Assembly (NCBI GenBank): GCA_010015605.1
Contig: ML975268.1
Span: 62,001 to 126,000, forward strand
Direction of reading: 5' to 3'
From: Decorospora gaudefroyi
Lineage: Eukaryota; Ascomycota; Dothideomycetes; Pleosporales; Pleosporaceae
Length of the DNA stretch: 64,000 nt
Positions 11,012-20,806 of this stretch are shown piece by piece (within the stretch, counting starts at the first letter, position 1; each line of letters opens with the position of its first letter). Below the pieces are notes generated by a model. The model had not been told where the DNA came from, searched no databases, and saw only the letters and a program-made list of their open reading frames with translations. The position numbers and the translations under genes are program-made.

Positions 11012-12308
11012 GCGGTTACCTCGATGTTTCTCATCCAAGGTCCTCGCCCGGTGGAGTAATGTGTGTAATATTCGGTCGGCTGGTGGTCGGTAATTCGAGG
11101 TGGGCTTTGGATACCTGGATGCATGGCGAGGTTTCTCTTTTCCTTTACGAACACCTCACGCAATGGCATGCTGCTTATGGCGAATTGATACCCCGCAATG
11201 GGATTGACAGGGACGGGCCCTTAGTTTTCGGCCTTCTGTAGATAGCACCTCAATGATAATACCCACATCATCCCTTGACTTCTGGAGTCCGAAAATTCTG
11301 TATTACCACATGTCTCCTGCTAGGTTACGATTGCTTAATTCCCCCCCTCCGCCGCTTTCTCTTGGCCCTTGCCATAACATTGGACCCTCCGGTCACGGTA
11401 TCCTGTCGTGAAGCGGACCAAGGCCACGTTGCCCTAGCACCCGCTGTGCAACCATACACGGGCGCTTCGGTCGAGTGAACAGGAAGAGGCACGGCATATT
11501 GGCACATTGTCACCCCGAATGCACAATGCAGCAAATGAGTGGCAGGAATGTCATAAGAAACGGAAGAGGATAAGGAAGAGGAAGATGGAGGTCAATTTTG
11601 AGTTTTTCCTTCTCTCGTCAGCCCTCGTGGGGCCTCCGCGGGTTGGGCCTAATCTGACATTTGCTGACAATAATCTGACGTGCAGATAGATATCCATGTG
11701 ACCGGGTTCGGGTGCATCCACATCATCGGTACCGCCTTCTGGGTGGTTGGGTTGGACATCAGCGGTAACGAGGTGGGATTGTTGAGGTGAAGTGGAGTGT
11801 AGCATTTCGTACGGATTCGCTGCTTGCCCAGTTGTCAAGAACACTTCTACCCAAGCTATCATGCCGACGCCTTTCTCTGTCGCCGCAACGTCGCACACAG
11901 TGTTTGTTTGCCGTTATTTGAGGCTGTACATATGGAATGAGATGGTGAACACACGGCAAGGTGTAGAGGGATGCTGGCGAAGCTGTTGTCGAGGGTGAAA
12001 GACGAGAGACTGGTTCGAAGGGCTGCGCGGCACACCATGCATCAAAAGGGGGATTTTTGATACCGTTCTTCCACAGCAGCAATGATACCTCGCAATAGTC
12101 TCTGCTGGAACCTTCACGAAAAACAACGCCTGTTTGTCTAGAGGGGAGAGTTGCGCGCACTGCAGGGGATATATAAGTCGCTGCCCCAGAAGGACTGCCT
12201 ACCGCTCGACACACCCACGCCCACCACGACATTCGCAACAACCCCACCTGCTCCACGACCTTGCGACCTTGAACCAAGACCGGTAACGCGAGACACAGCT
12301 GGGTAGTC
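11012..12308. promoter_or_regulatory. Intergenic region with TATA box
   Basis: About 1.3 kb holding the 3' flank of the CFEM gene and the promoter of the FG-repeat gene. A TATATAAG box at 12170-12177 lies 132 bp upstream of the next start and is followed by a C-rich leader. Short open frames here are not convincing genes. Confidence 0.5.
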
Positions 12309-13834
12309 ATGGCAGACAAGCCCGAGAAGCCTGGAGTTGCCAATCCGGATGGGCAAGCGGCCGCGCAAACCGGGCATGGAGAGCCCAGGAAGGAAGCTTC
12401 GGAGGCTGCTCAGGCAACCGTAGTGCATGAGGCGCCTCAAAGTACTAAAGCAGAGGAGGAGGAGGGGGCAAAGAAGGAAGACGAGACACCAACACTCCCT
12501 CTCTGCATTCTCGAGGCCTACATCCTCCGCCCCCACACAGAGGCTGTTCAAAGCAGCATCATGTGCTCATACAAGGTCGAGCTTCTCCTCCTCGATGAAG
12601 CTGCGATTCGCGCGCATCTCAACCAGCTCGGTCCCAAATATTCCGTCATCAACGCGATCAGCGAATTACCCCCAAACCAACTCGTTCCCATACAGGCACT
12701 TACGAGGTCTCGCAATGGTCGTCTCGTCTCTATTCAGCAGGGTGCACCCGCAGTCATGTGATGACCATGGGAACCGTCCAGGTCAAGACAGTCATCTTCA
12801 TCATCAGGATTTCGGGCACGAAACAAAGCCCATCTTTGGAGGTGGAGGAGCCATGTATGGAGATAAAGTCCGACAGCACTGCTGTCCTGCCCTATCGACC
12901 GCTGCCGCAAAACAACAACAATCTCTCTCATGGCGCTCCTGTCCAGAAGTCGAATCGTCCAGAGTATAGCGGCTTTCCAGTCTCTCAACCTTCCCTACCT
13001 GTCCTGGAGACGAACGGTCCGACGTCAGCAACGCCTGGGGTTGGTTCAAGAGCATCAGATACTAATCTCGATCCCGTCTTTCGGTACGAACGAACTGCTT
13101 CCGATGGACTGGACCAGTACATGACCATCACAACGGGCGATACACTTGCTGGCAACGACCGTTCTCTGGAAGAGCTGCGGGTCGCTGACTATGCTGCCGG
13201 ACGCACGGGACCTATGCAACAGACAGGGGATATCAAGTATCCCTGGGAGACCGACCGACTCCGCGTGAAGAAAAAGCGTTCTGGTACCCATAGCATCAAC
13301 TCAAAAGCGGCCTCCAGTGCAAAACCCACCAAGTCCGCTGCACCGAACGGTATACCTCCTTCGTCGACCCCGGGCGCGTTTGGATATTCCGGTAAGCCTG
13401 CTGCAGCATCTGTTCCATCATCTCCACTTATTGGAAGTCTCTTTGGGCCACTTACCAACGATACTCGTTTGTTTGGTACCTTGAGTACGAACACTAGTAG
13501 TGGAGACCACTTCGACCAACGCACTCCTGTGCCGCCCACAGACTCATTCGGTCACCCGCCAAAGTTATCCCCGTCTTCTAGTCTCTTCGGTGTCCCACTT
13601 GCTCCTACGGGCAGCGCTACCTCGCCTGCGGGCGTTTTGTGTTCACAGTCTACATCGGTTTCACGGCCAGCCGCGGTGTCTAACGTGCTCGGAACTAAAC
13701 CTGTGGCTTCGACGACTAGCATCTTTGGCGGCGCACCGCTTCCAGTGACCAAACGCAAATCATCTGGCCATCCTACTGATACTTTATCAAATAACAAGTC
13801 GGCAAACCCCGGATCGAACCTCCAATCGAACTGA
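12309..13834 (+). CDS. FG-repeat, Nup98-like motif protein, possibly truncated
   Basis: The frame starting MADKPEKPG meets TGA at 12759. Removing a 50-nt GTGATG...CAG segment (12758-12807) restores one frame of 491 residues ending at TGA 13832-13834. Residues 1-70 are acidic and disordered. A folded-looking segment around LPLCILEAYILRPHTEA follows. Near the middle, QYMTITT and RSLEELRVADYAAGR resemble, from memory, the EELRLxDY motif of Nup98/Nup145N nucleoporins. The C-terminal part has spaced SLFG, RLFG, SLFGV and SIFGG repeats, the FG pattern that binds nuclear transport receptors. The frame continues open after the TGA with two more SLFG repeats, so the stop may be a nonsense mutation, an assembly error or part of a missed tiny intron. 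It is not the canonical Nup98, which is larger. The intron lacks a good branch site, so the join is tentative. It could be a decaying paralogue. Confidence 0.45.
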
Positions 13835-14233
13835 AGCCTCTTCGGAGCTGCACCAGTTGCGTCATCCACCAGTGGTCTGGGTGCAGCGCCTTCTACCACA
13901 CCCGCATCTCGGAGCAAAGCCAGGTTCATCGTCGACAGCAACGGTGCAGCCCGGTCACAGCTCGTTCCTCAAGACTCCACACCTCCTACCGATCACTTCG
14001 CTGGTTTGGGGTCAAAGTCGCTGTTTGGTCCGTTCCCAGTGCAGCAGGCAGCTAGTGGGTCAAGTGAGATACCACCCGAAGCGCTGAGGAAAGGCAAGGC
14101 GTCGTGTTTGCATGGGACTGCTGTAAATTCTGGGGTTTTTCCGGATTGCGGGAAGGATACTAATGGTAGGGTTGGCGAGAAGGGTAAAGACAAGAAGGGT
14201 GATGGCGATAAGGAGTATAAAGGGCTTCGTTGA
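13835..14233 (+). other. Open continuation of the FG-repeat frame after TGA
   Basis: In the same frame as the upstream gene, 132 further codons are open to a TGA at 14231. They include SLFGAAP and SLFGPFP, like the repeats before the stop, and a Lys/Gly/Asp-rich tail. The shared repeat style says this was, or is, part of the same protein. Confidence 0.5.
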
Positions 14234-14459
14234 GGGCACTGGACCAGGAACTAGACTAAGTGGCCGAGAGCGATGTGGGGTAGAAGTTAGATGGTGCGGA
14301 GCGGTCGCAGGTCCTGGTGTGAAGCCTAATGATCACGATATGCGTCTTGATTGCGAGCGATATGAAGAATGGATAGAAATCGCGTAGTAATAACTGCACA
14401 TACACACAACCAAACCAAACCAAACACCAAAAGAAAAACTCATCAACTAAGCATCCACC

Positions 14460-15440
14460 CTACCACCTAATCTTCCTATCCCTCCCAATAAACTCATCAA
14501 TAACCCCCAAATAATATTCCTTCAGCTCCTCCACCCTCGGCACCTCATCACTCTTACTATAAAGATCATACGGATTAAACGCCCTCACAGCCTCCAACAT
14601 CCTCCCATCCTTCTCGCTCATCATCCACCGATACGCCCCCGCAGAATGCCACGCATAAAACGAATGGTACCGAATCATCGCCAGCCCCTCTTCCGGAATC
14701 CGACTCTGCGTCTTCATAACATGGTACAGATACTCATCATGTCCCCAACTCAACATCACATTATCAAGGCCGCACCCAGGATAATAAATCCCACACTCGG
14801 TGCCATAAATCGGGTCCCCAAAATCTGGATTTTGAGCAAACGTATCCGGGTAGATGATGGCAGGCGAGAAGGCGCAGCCAACAGGGAACGTGTCGCCGAC
14901 TACATCCCACTGGCCGTGTGAGTCGAAGAAGAAGAGGAGTTTGCCGAGGTCGTGGATCAGGCCGACGAGTTGCATCCAGCGGGGTTTCCCGTCGCGGCGG
15001 ATGGCTTCGGCGGATTGGAGGAGGTGGTCGATTTGCGAGAGGGAGGTGTCTGGGTCCGACTCGTCGATGAGCGTGTTTAGCTTTTCCATGGCTTCCCAGA
15101 CTGTGAGCTCGGCGCGGGTGTGGCTGCGGAAGGCGTTGCGGGCTTGGAGGTTGTAGGCGACGGTTTGCTTGGAGTGTTGTTCGCGGTAGAAGATTTGGAC
15201 GCGGTCGCAGGCTTGTTCGTATTGCCGGAATTGGGTCTTGTCTTTGGTGGTGTCGAATTCGGGGGTTTGGTAGATGTCTGTCTCTTGTTGGGTTGCGGTG
15301 CAGTTTTTTTCTTTTAGGGCCGCTTTGAGCACGTTGACCGTGTCGATGGCGTCGGAGGTGGCTTCTAGGGCGAGTCCGTCGCGGTGGTCATTCAAGGGCT
15401 CGGCCACGTTGGGGGCCTCGAAGATGGCTCCTGGTGCCAT
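14460..15440 (-). CDS. mioA: Inositol oxygenase (myo-inositol to D-glucuronate)
   Basis: One exon encodes 326 residues. The enzyme is a di-iron oxygenase that cleaves myo-inositol to D-glucuronate. The family signature is clear: RNAFRSHTRAELTVWEAM in the N-terminal half, MQLVGLIHDLGKLLFF with the His-Asp metal pair, VGDTFPVGCAF, DNVMLSWGHDEYLYHVMK with a further His-Asp pair, and IRYHSFYAWHSAGAYRWMM with substrate and iron-site His residues. Length matches the family (about 280-330). The N-terminal 60 residues are variable. The start MAPGAIFEAP has no better alternative. It faces away from an aldo-keto reductase gene across a 0.9-kb divergent promoter. With the next two dehydrogenases it forms a plausible inositol/uronate catabolic cluster. 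Assignment is very confident. Confidence 0.96.
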   Translation of the reverse strand: MAPGAIFEAPNVAEPLNDHRDGLALEATSDAIDTVNVLKAALKEKNCTATQQETDIYQTPEFDTTKDKTQFRQYEQACDRVQIFYREQHSKQTVAYNLQARNAFRSHTRAELTVWEAMEKLNTLIDESDPDTSLSQIDHLLQSAEAIRRDGKPRWMQLVGLIHDLGKLLFFFDSHGQWDVVGDTFPVGCAFSPAIIYPDTFAQNPDFGDPIYGTECGIYYPGCGLDNVMLSWGHDEYLYHVMKTQSRIPEEGLAMIRYHSFYAWHSAGAYRWMMSEKDGRMLEAVRAFNPYDLYSKSDEVPRVEELKEYYLGVIDEFIGRDRKIRW

Positions 15441-16369
15441 TGTGGGCGAAGAGTTGAAGGGAAAAGGGGGTATCTTAGGAGTATATGGGGCACCGAGGAC
15501 TGTTCAAGAAGACTGTAAAGTATGCAAGGATGACTTGAAATGTGATTGTAGGACAGAAGTTTTTTTCTTGGATAATGGAGCTACTGGCAATGAGATTTGA
15601 GAAGTACTTATCCTTTTTCCCCCTCCACCAGCGCTCTCTTTCCAGAACTAGTAAACACCACTGCAACCCAAGGATGCCAGCTCTTGCCCGCAGACAGAAT
15701 TCTCACGTCTCCATTGTTGGTGATCCACTTATGGAGGCCTCTCCGCAACGGTAGGCTCGAAACAGTAGAGACACTTTGTGAGGCAACTCTCGCCGCGCTA
15801 TCGATCAGTCAAAAAGAGACCTGGGGTCATGGAACAAGGCTCTAGTTGGTATTCCGCTGTTGGTGGTTGGTTGTTTATGTTAGAATCTGCCGCCATTCGG
15901 CGGGAGTGTACCTACCGTTCCCGTCTGCCGTGAAGCGAGAGGAGACAATAACGCCCGCTCCGATCTCAACACAGTAATTCTCGCCGCTCTTAGCGGCTAA
16001 CACTTCACGAGTCGCGTGCAGTCTTGCACGATGACGCTTAAATCTTCACCCCACCAAACACGTGATTCTCGGGGTATCCTTCCCCGACGCAACCCCAAAA
16101 AAACTGTTCTCGGCGTCTGCATCCACTTGGCCCAGATTTTCGTCTGAGGCTGAAGCGCGTATCATTCGCATCCCTGTAGCCACCGGACCGAAGCTGCACC
16201 GGCGGGGTATATTGCATCGGCTGTCGGGTGAAAATAACAGAGTCAATCAACGGTTGAAGCCCGTCTTTAGCCATCCGTGCCAGCATTCAGGACCTGCCAG
16301 CAATATGGAGTCGCCCCAAAGCAACAACAACCCCACTCCTACATATACCCCCGGTCTCCCTGAGCCGCC
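15441..16369. promoter_or_regulatory. Divergent promoter mioA / aldo-keto reductase with CCG/CGG dyads
   Basis: This 929-bp region separates two divergent catabolic genes. It holds two inverted repeats built of CGG triplets: CCGCC-N4-GGCGG at 15890-15903 and GCCGCT-N3-AGCGGC at 15983-15997. Paired CGG triplets are the usual targets of fungal Zn2Cys6 regulators, so a pathway-specific activator may act here (inference). Confidence 0.45.
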
Positions 16370-17510
16370 ATGAATCCCGCCCTCTCCAAATTCATGCTCA
16401 AGAGTACTCCAAAGAATATCCTCGATCCACAGCCCGATATGAACACAGCAATCCCCCTCAACACCGGCGCTACCATCCCCGCTCTGGGGCTGGGGACGTG
16501 GCAGTCTGCGCCGGGCGAGGTGAAGAAAGCAGTCATCCACGCGATTGAGTCGGGATACAGACACATTGACTGCGCCTTCTGCTACCAAAACGAAGACGAG
16601 GTCGGCGCAGCGCTTCAAGACGTCATTTCGCGCGGAATCGTGAAGAGGGAGGATCTCTTCATCACCAGCAAGCTATGGTGCACTTTCCACACGCGTGTCG
16701 AGGAGGGCCTGCAGAAGAGCTTGGATTTGCTCAAGACGTCCTATGTCGATTTGTACCTGATGCACTGGCCCGTTCCTATGAATCCCAATGGTGCGTCTGA
16801 TGTCTTTTTCTGAGGGAGATGGAGACTAACGTATTCCCCCCTAGGCAACCATTTCCTCTTCCCCAAGCTCGAAGACGGCTCCCGCGATATCGACCGCTCG
16901 ATAACACACCAAGGCACATGGAAGAACCTCGAAGCGCTCATTCAGTCGCACCCCGAAAAAGTAAAGGCGATTGGCGTCGCAAACTACTCAGTCAAGTACC
17001 TCGAGAAGTTGCTCAAAAACGCCACCATCACCCCAGCCGTGAACCAGATCGAGAACCACCCGCTATGCCCACAACAAGAAGTGGTTGATTTCTGCAAAGA
17101 GAAGGGTATCCATATCACGGCGTACAGTCCGCTGGGTAGCACGGGGTCGCCGCTGTTCAAGGATGAGACGGTCAACGAGGTGGCCAAGAAGCATGGCGTT
17201 GGGCCTGCGACTGTGCTGTTGAGCTATCACCGTAAGTCTACCGAAATCCCCTCTTTTAAAAAAAAAAAAAAAAATTTACGCCCAACTAACTCGGGCAATA
17301 GTCGCCCGCAACTCGTCGGTCCTCGCAAAGTCCGTCACACCCTCGCGCATCGACGAGAACAAGAAGCTCATCTCGCTCGATGGCGAGGACATGCAGAAGT
17401 TGGAGAGCATACACAAGACCAGGGGCATTACTCGTTATGTGTACCCGCCGTTCGGTGTCAATGCTGGGTTCCCGGATAAGCCAGAGGGCATGGATCTGAG
17501 CGGGCCTTGA
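16370..17510 (+). CDS. Aldo-keto reductase (candidate uronate/aldehyde reductase)
   Basis: Three exons (16370-16790, 16845-17231, 17302-17510) encode 338 residues. The family marks are GLGTWQSAPGEV, then GYRHIDCAFCYQNEDEVG (Asp and Tyr of the catalytic tetrad), FITSKLW (Lys), YLMHWPVPMNP (His), AIGVANYSVKYLEKLL, QIENHPL, AYSPLGS and SVLAKSVTPSRI (NADPH 2'-phosphate site). These enzymes reduce aldehydes to alcohols with NADPH. Next to inositol oxygenase, D-glucuronate reduction to L-gulonate is the attractive role, but glyceraldehyde or glycerol reductase activity is equally typical of the subfamily. A second ATG at 16441 (MNTAIPLNTG) would give the usual N-terminus; the 24-residue extension is of doubtful reality. 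Intron 2 contains a 15-nt poly-A run. The family call is confident, the substrate is not. Confidence 0.88.
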
Positions 17511-17683
17511 CTGGCTGTTGGCAGTAAAATGTAGAGGACAGGGGGATGAATACCTATACCCCCAAAATACGAATGGACCTTGTTGATTCCAATCCATTTC
17601 TATTCCCAAGCATGTGCATTCTTAAAAAGACTTGACGCTTACCTCCCCCAAATCGCATGACATGAAAGACTTCGAATTCCCCC

Positions 17684-18533
17684 TTACCTCCCCATCCACC
17701 CCCCATCAACAGTAACCACCTCCCCACTAACATACGCACTTCCCGCGCCAGCCAACCAAACCACCACACCCTTAAAATCCTCGGGACACCCCCACCTCCC
17801 CACGGGAATCCTCTCCAAGATACTCTTCCCCCTCTCCTCATCCCTAATCAACGCCTCATTCATATCCGTCGCCACATAGCCCGGCGCAATCGCATTCACC
17901 GTGATCCCACAGCCCGCCCACTCATTACTCAGCGCCTTGGTCAACTGCGCAACCCCGCCCTTGGACGCCGCATACGCCGGCACCGTGATGCCGCCCTGGA
18001 AACTGAGCAGTGACGCTACGTTTATGATGCTGCGGCGCTGGCTGCGCGGTTGAGCGAGCATGTGTGCGCCGACGTCGCGGCAGAGCGTGAAGACTGATGT
18101 GAGGTTTACTTGGAGGACGGTTTCCCAGTCTTGCTGGGGGAAGTGGGCGGCTGGGTGCCGCTTTTGGATGCCGTGGCAGTTTAGGAGGATGGTGATGGTG
18201 TGGCCGGCGGACAGGATGGTGGGGAGTAGGGCGCTGGTGGAGGGTTGGGAGGAGAGGTCTGCGACGTAGATTGTTGCTTTGCGGCCGAGGGACTCGATGG
18301 CTTGTTTTGTGGTCTGGTTGCTGGTGTCGCGCTGCGGGGTGTTGGTGTTAACATTGTGTTGTTGTGGAGATGGGGGATTTGGGTGTCTAGGGAGCGTTAC
18401 GTACCTGGACGAGGAGGATGTCTGCGCCGGCTTCGGCGAGGGCAATGGCCATGGCTTGGCCGATTCCTCGGGTTCCGCCTGTTACTAGGGCTGTTTGGCC
18501 CTCGAGGGAGAAGAGCTGTTGCACGGAGGTCAT
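17684..18533 (-). CDS. Short-chain dehydrogenase, KduD/gluconate 5-dehydrogenase-like
   Basis: Two exons (18533-18405 and 18331-17684) encode 258 residues, the classical SDR length. The cofactor motif is TGGTRGIG at about residue 18. NCHG replaces the usual NNAG. The active-site Ser is in INVASLLSF and the YxxxK pair in PAYAASKGG. The C-terminal part, IPVGRWGCPEDFKGVVVWLA and VTVDGGWMGR, recalls bacterial KduD and 5-keto-gluconate reductases more than other SDR groups (from memory). In the fungal D-glucuronate route described for Aspergillus niger, an SDR reduces 5-keto-D-gluconate to D-gluconate, which would suit its place in this cluster. It is convergent with the aldo-keto reductase (173 bp between stops) and divergent from the zinc dehydrogenase. 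The SDR family is certain; the substrate is inferred. Confidence 0.88.
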
Positions 18534-18991
18534 GGTGTTTGTTCGTTTTCGTTCTGATTGCTGCGGGAGGGGGTCGGAAATTGAGGACTTGGGAACGCTT
18601 CTGGCAATGGTATGCGTATACAACGTTATTCTTAAAACGACGATGATGTTCCACCAAAGCTAAAGACCAGGTTTTCAGGCTCCAAGTGCCGGCCAGTCTA
18701 GGTATGTAGCAACGATATTTTGGGAGGCTCGGAACTGTCTCGGAAAGGCAACCCGGCCATGCGTCGGCATCTGGTGTCCCGCCATTTCAAATGCCGAAGT
18801 AGTGGAATTGGTCTCCATGTGATGGATGGCAGGCCCCGAGGTTCTCAGAATTGACTGGGTGTGCATTTTTTCCCTTCTTTCTACCTTCAATTTCCTATTT
18901 GCTGTCGCTGGGTGCCCAATTACATTCGTACACAGTGTTACGCTTCATGCTCATATCCATCCTACCCCATTGTATTTAAGATAGCGTCACC
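18534..18991. promoter_or_regulatory. Divergent promoter, SDR / zinc dehydrogenase
   Basis: A 458-bp region between two divergent dehydrogenase genes. A TATTTAAG sequence (18973-18980) lies only 12 bp before the zinc dehydrogenase start, too near for a normal TATA box. The CGG dyads of the mioA promoter were not found again here. Confidence 0.4.
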
Positions 18992-20357
18992 ATGGCCACA
19001 GAGAAGCAAGACCAGAGCACGAGACAGATCCGTGCCTCCGTCCTGCACGGCGCAAAAGATCTCAGAATCGTATGAGGCAACACAACTACAAACTCCCCGA
19101 TATATATCCTAACACCTCAATTAGGAAACCCGCGAACTCTCCCCCCCCTCCGCGACAGAACTCCAAGTCAGCATCCGCAGCACCGGTCTCTGCGGCTCCG
19201 ATCTGCACTACTACCGGCACTACCGCAATGGCGACATCATCGTAAAAGAGCCAATATCGCTGGGCCACGAATCCGCCGGTGTAGTAGTCAGCGTAGGCAC
19301 CGAGGTAACGAATTTCAACCCCGGGGACAAGGTCGCATTAGAAGTAGGACTCCCATGCGAATCGTGCGACAGATGTAAAGAAGGGCGGTACAACATCTGC
19401 GCAGGGATGAAATTCCGGAGCAGTGCAAAGGCGTTTCCGCACGCGCAGGGCACGCTTCAGGATCGTATCAACCACCCTGCTGCTTGGTGTCATAAGTGGG
19501 TGCTCAACGTTTTGCCTATTGTTTTTTTTTTTTGCATCGAAATCTGGACTAACTGCGGATACATAGACTTCCGGATGATATGGTGTTGGAATTAGGTGCG
19601 CTTCTCGAGCCGCTGAGCGTTGCTATCCAGGCGTCGAGAAGAGCGCAGCTAGCACCAGGCTCGACGGTACTCGTATTTGGAGCTGGTGCTGTAGGACTTT
19701 TAGTAGCGGCCATGGCGAAGATATCCGGGGCTGGCACGGTGGTAATAGCAGATATCGACGGTGGACGCGTACGATTTGGTGTAGAAAACAAATTTGCGCA
19801 TAAAAGTTTCACAGTGCGTATGAAGCGCGGGAGCACGATAGAAGAGCAGCTCTCGATCGCAAAAGAGATAGCGACTGAAATCGGGATGATGGCAAAGGAG
19901 GGCGGCGGCGGCGAGGTCGGCGAAGTAGATGCCGTGTTTGAGTGCACTGGTGTGCCATCTTGCGTACAAGCATCGATATTCGTACGTCTCGGACGATATA
20001 TTCACACACGACTGATTTACCTACTGACAGGGCCAGGCAACACGGCCAGGTGGCAAAGTCCTGCTAATCGGTATGGGCACACCCGTTCAAACGCTGCCCA
20101 TCTCCGCTGCTGCTCTCCGTGAAGTCGACATCATCGGTGTGTTCCGATACGCGAACACGTATCCGACGGGTATCGAAGTCGTGTCGAAGAAAGGAGACGA
20201 CTATCCCGACTTTGCGAAGCTGGTCACACACACGTACAAAGGCTTGGAGTCTGCGGTCGAGGCGTTTGATATGGCGGGCAGGACGAAAGATGATAGTGGG
20301 AATTTGGTTATCAAGGTTGTGCTTGAGACTGGCGAAGAGGATAAAGCGAATTTGTAA
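18992..20357 (+). CDS. Zinc-dependent polyol dehydrogenase (sorbitol / xylitol / L-idonate type)
   Basis: Four exons (18992-19069, 19125-19495, 19567-19981, 20031-20357) encode 396 residues. Catalytic zinc ligands are in STGLCGSDLHYYRH and LGHESAG. The structural zinc site is CESCDRCKEGRYNIC, with the C-x2-C-x2-C-x7-C spacing. LLEPLSVAI, then the Rossmann motif GAGAVGLL, precede the acid IADID that selects NAD. FECTGV and GGKVLLIGMGTP follow. Family members oxidise sorbitol, xylitol, L-arabinitol or L-idonate. L-idonate 5-dehydrogenase would complete the uronate route together with the neighbours, while xylitol or sorbitol oxidation is the main alternative. Residues between the Rossmann domain and FECTGV are longer than usual (EEQLSIAKEIATEIG and a Gly/Glu loop). 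Intron 2 carries a 14-nt poly-T. The family call is very confident. Confidence 0.92.
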
Positions 20358-20806
20358 TGTGGTACTTTTCATCCCAGCCGCAGACGTGTCAAGGCACTTA
20401 CAAGTGTTAAATTTCAAACTTGAGGTTCCGTTGCGGGATAGTGCAAGGCAACTTGCAAGGGGAATAAAGATCTCTTTTTGGATGATGAGAGGAGGTGAGA
20501 TCTTCGTGAGCTGGTATGTATCGCGTGAATAGCATTGAGTCTTGCTTCTCTTTGGACAGTCGTGATGGAGTGTGCACATACGCGTTTTTGGTAATCGTGA
20601 AAGTCTACATATCGTAAAGTGCTCATAGTCGTCGTCCTTCATGAAACGTCAGACAGACCATGCATGTGATGTCTATCTACCGAACCCCCGTTCCCCAGAT
20701 CATGCCAGCCCCATCAAGTCGTGTCGTTTCGTAAGAAAAAGCGTTACAAAACCCCGACCTAGAACCCCGGTACCCTACCCTACCCTACCCGACCGTACCC
20801 TTTTCT
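20358..20806. other. Intergenic region between convergent genes
   Basis: About 450 bp shared by the 3' ends of the zinc dehydrogenase and leucyl-tRNA synthetase genes. A short TACCC pentamer array lies near 20770-20790. No gene was seen. Confidence 0.5.

Noticed and set aside
20770..20790. TACCC pentamer array, at first look telomere-like
   Set aside because: It is not TTAGGG/CCCTAA, is only a few units long and lies between two housekeeping genes.
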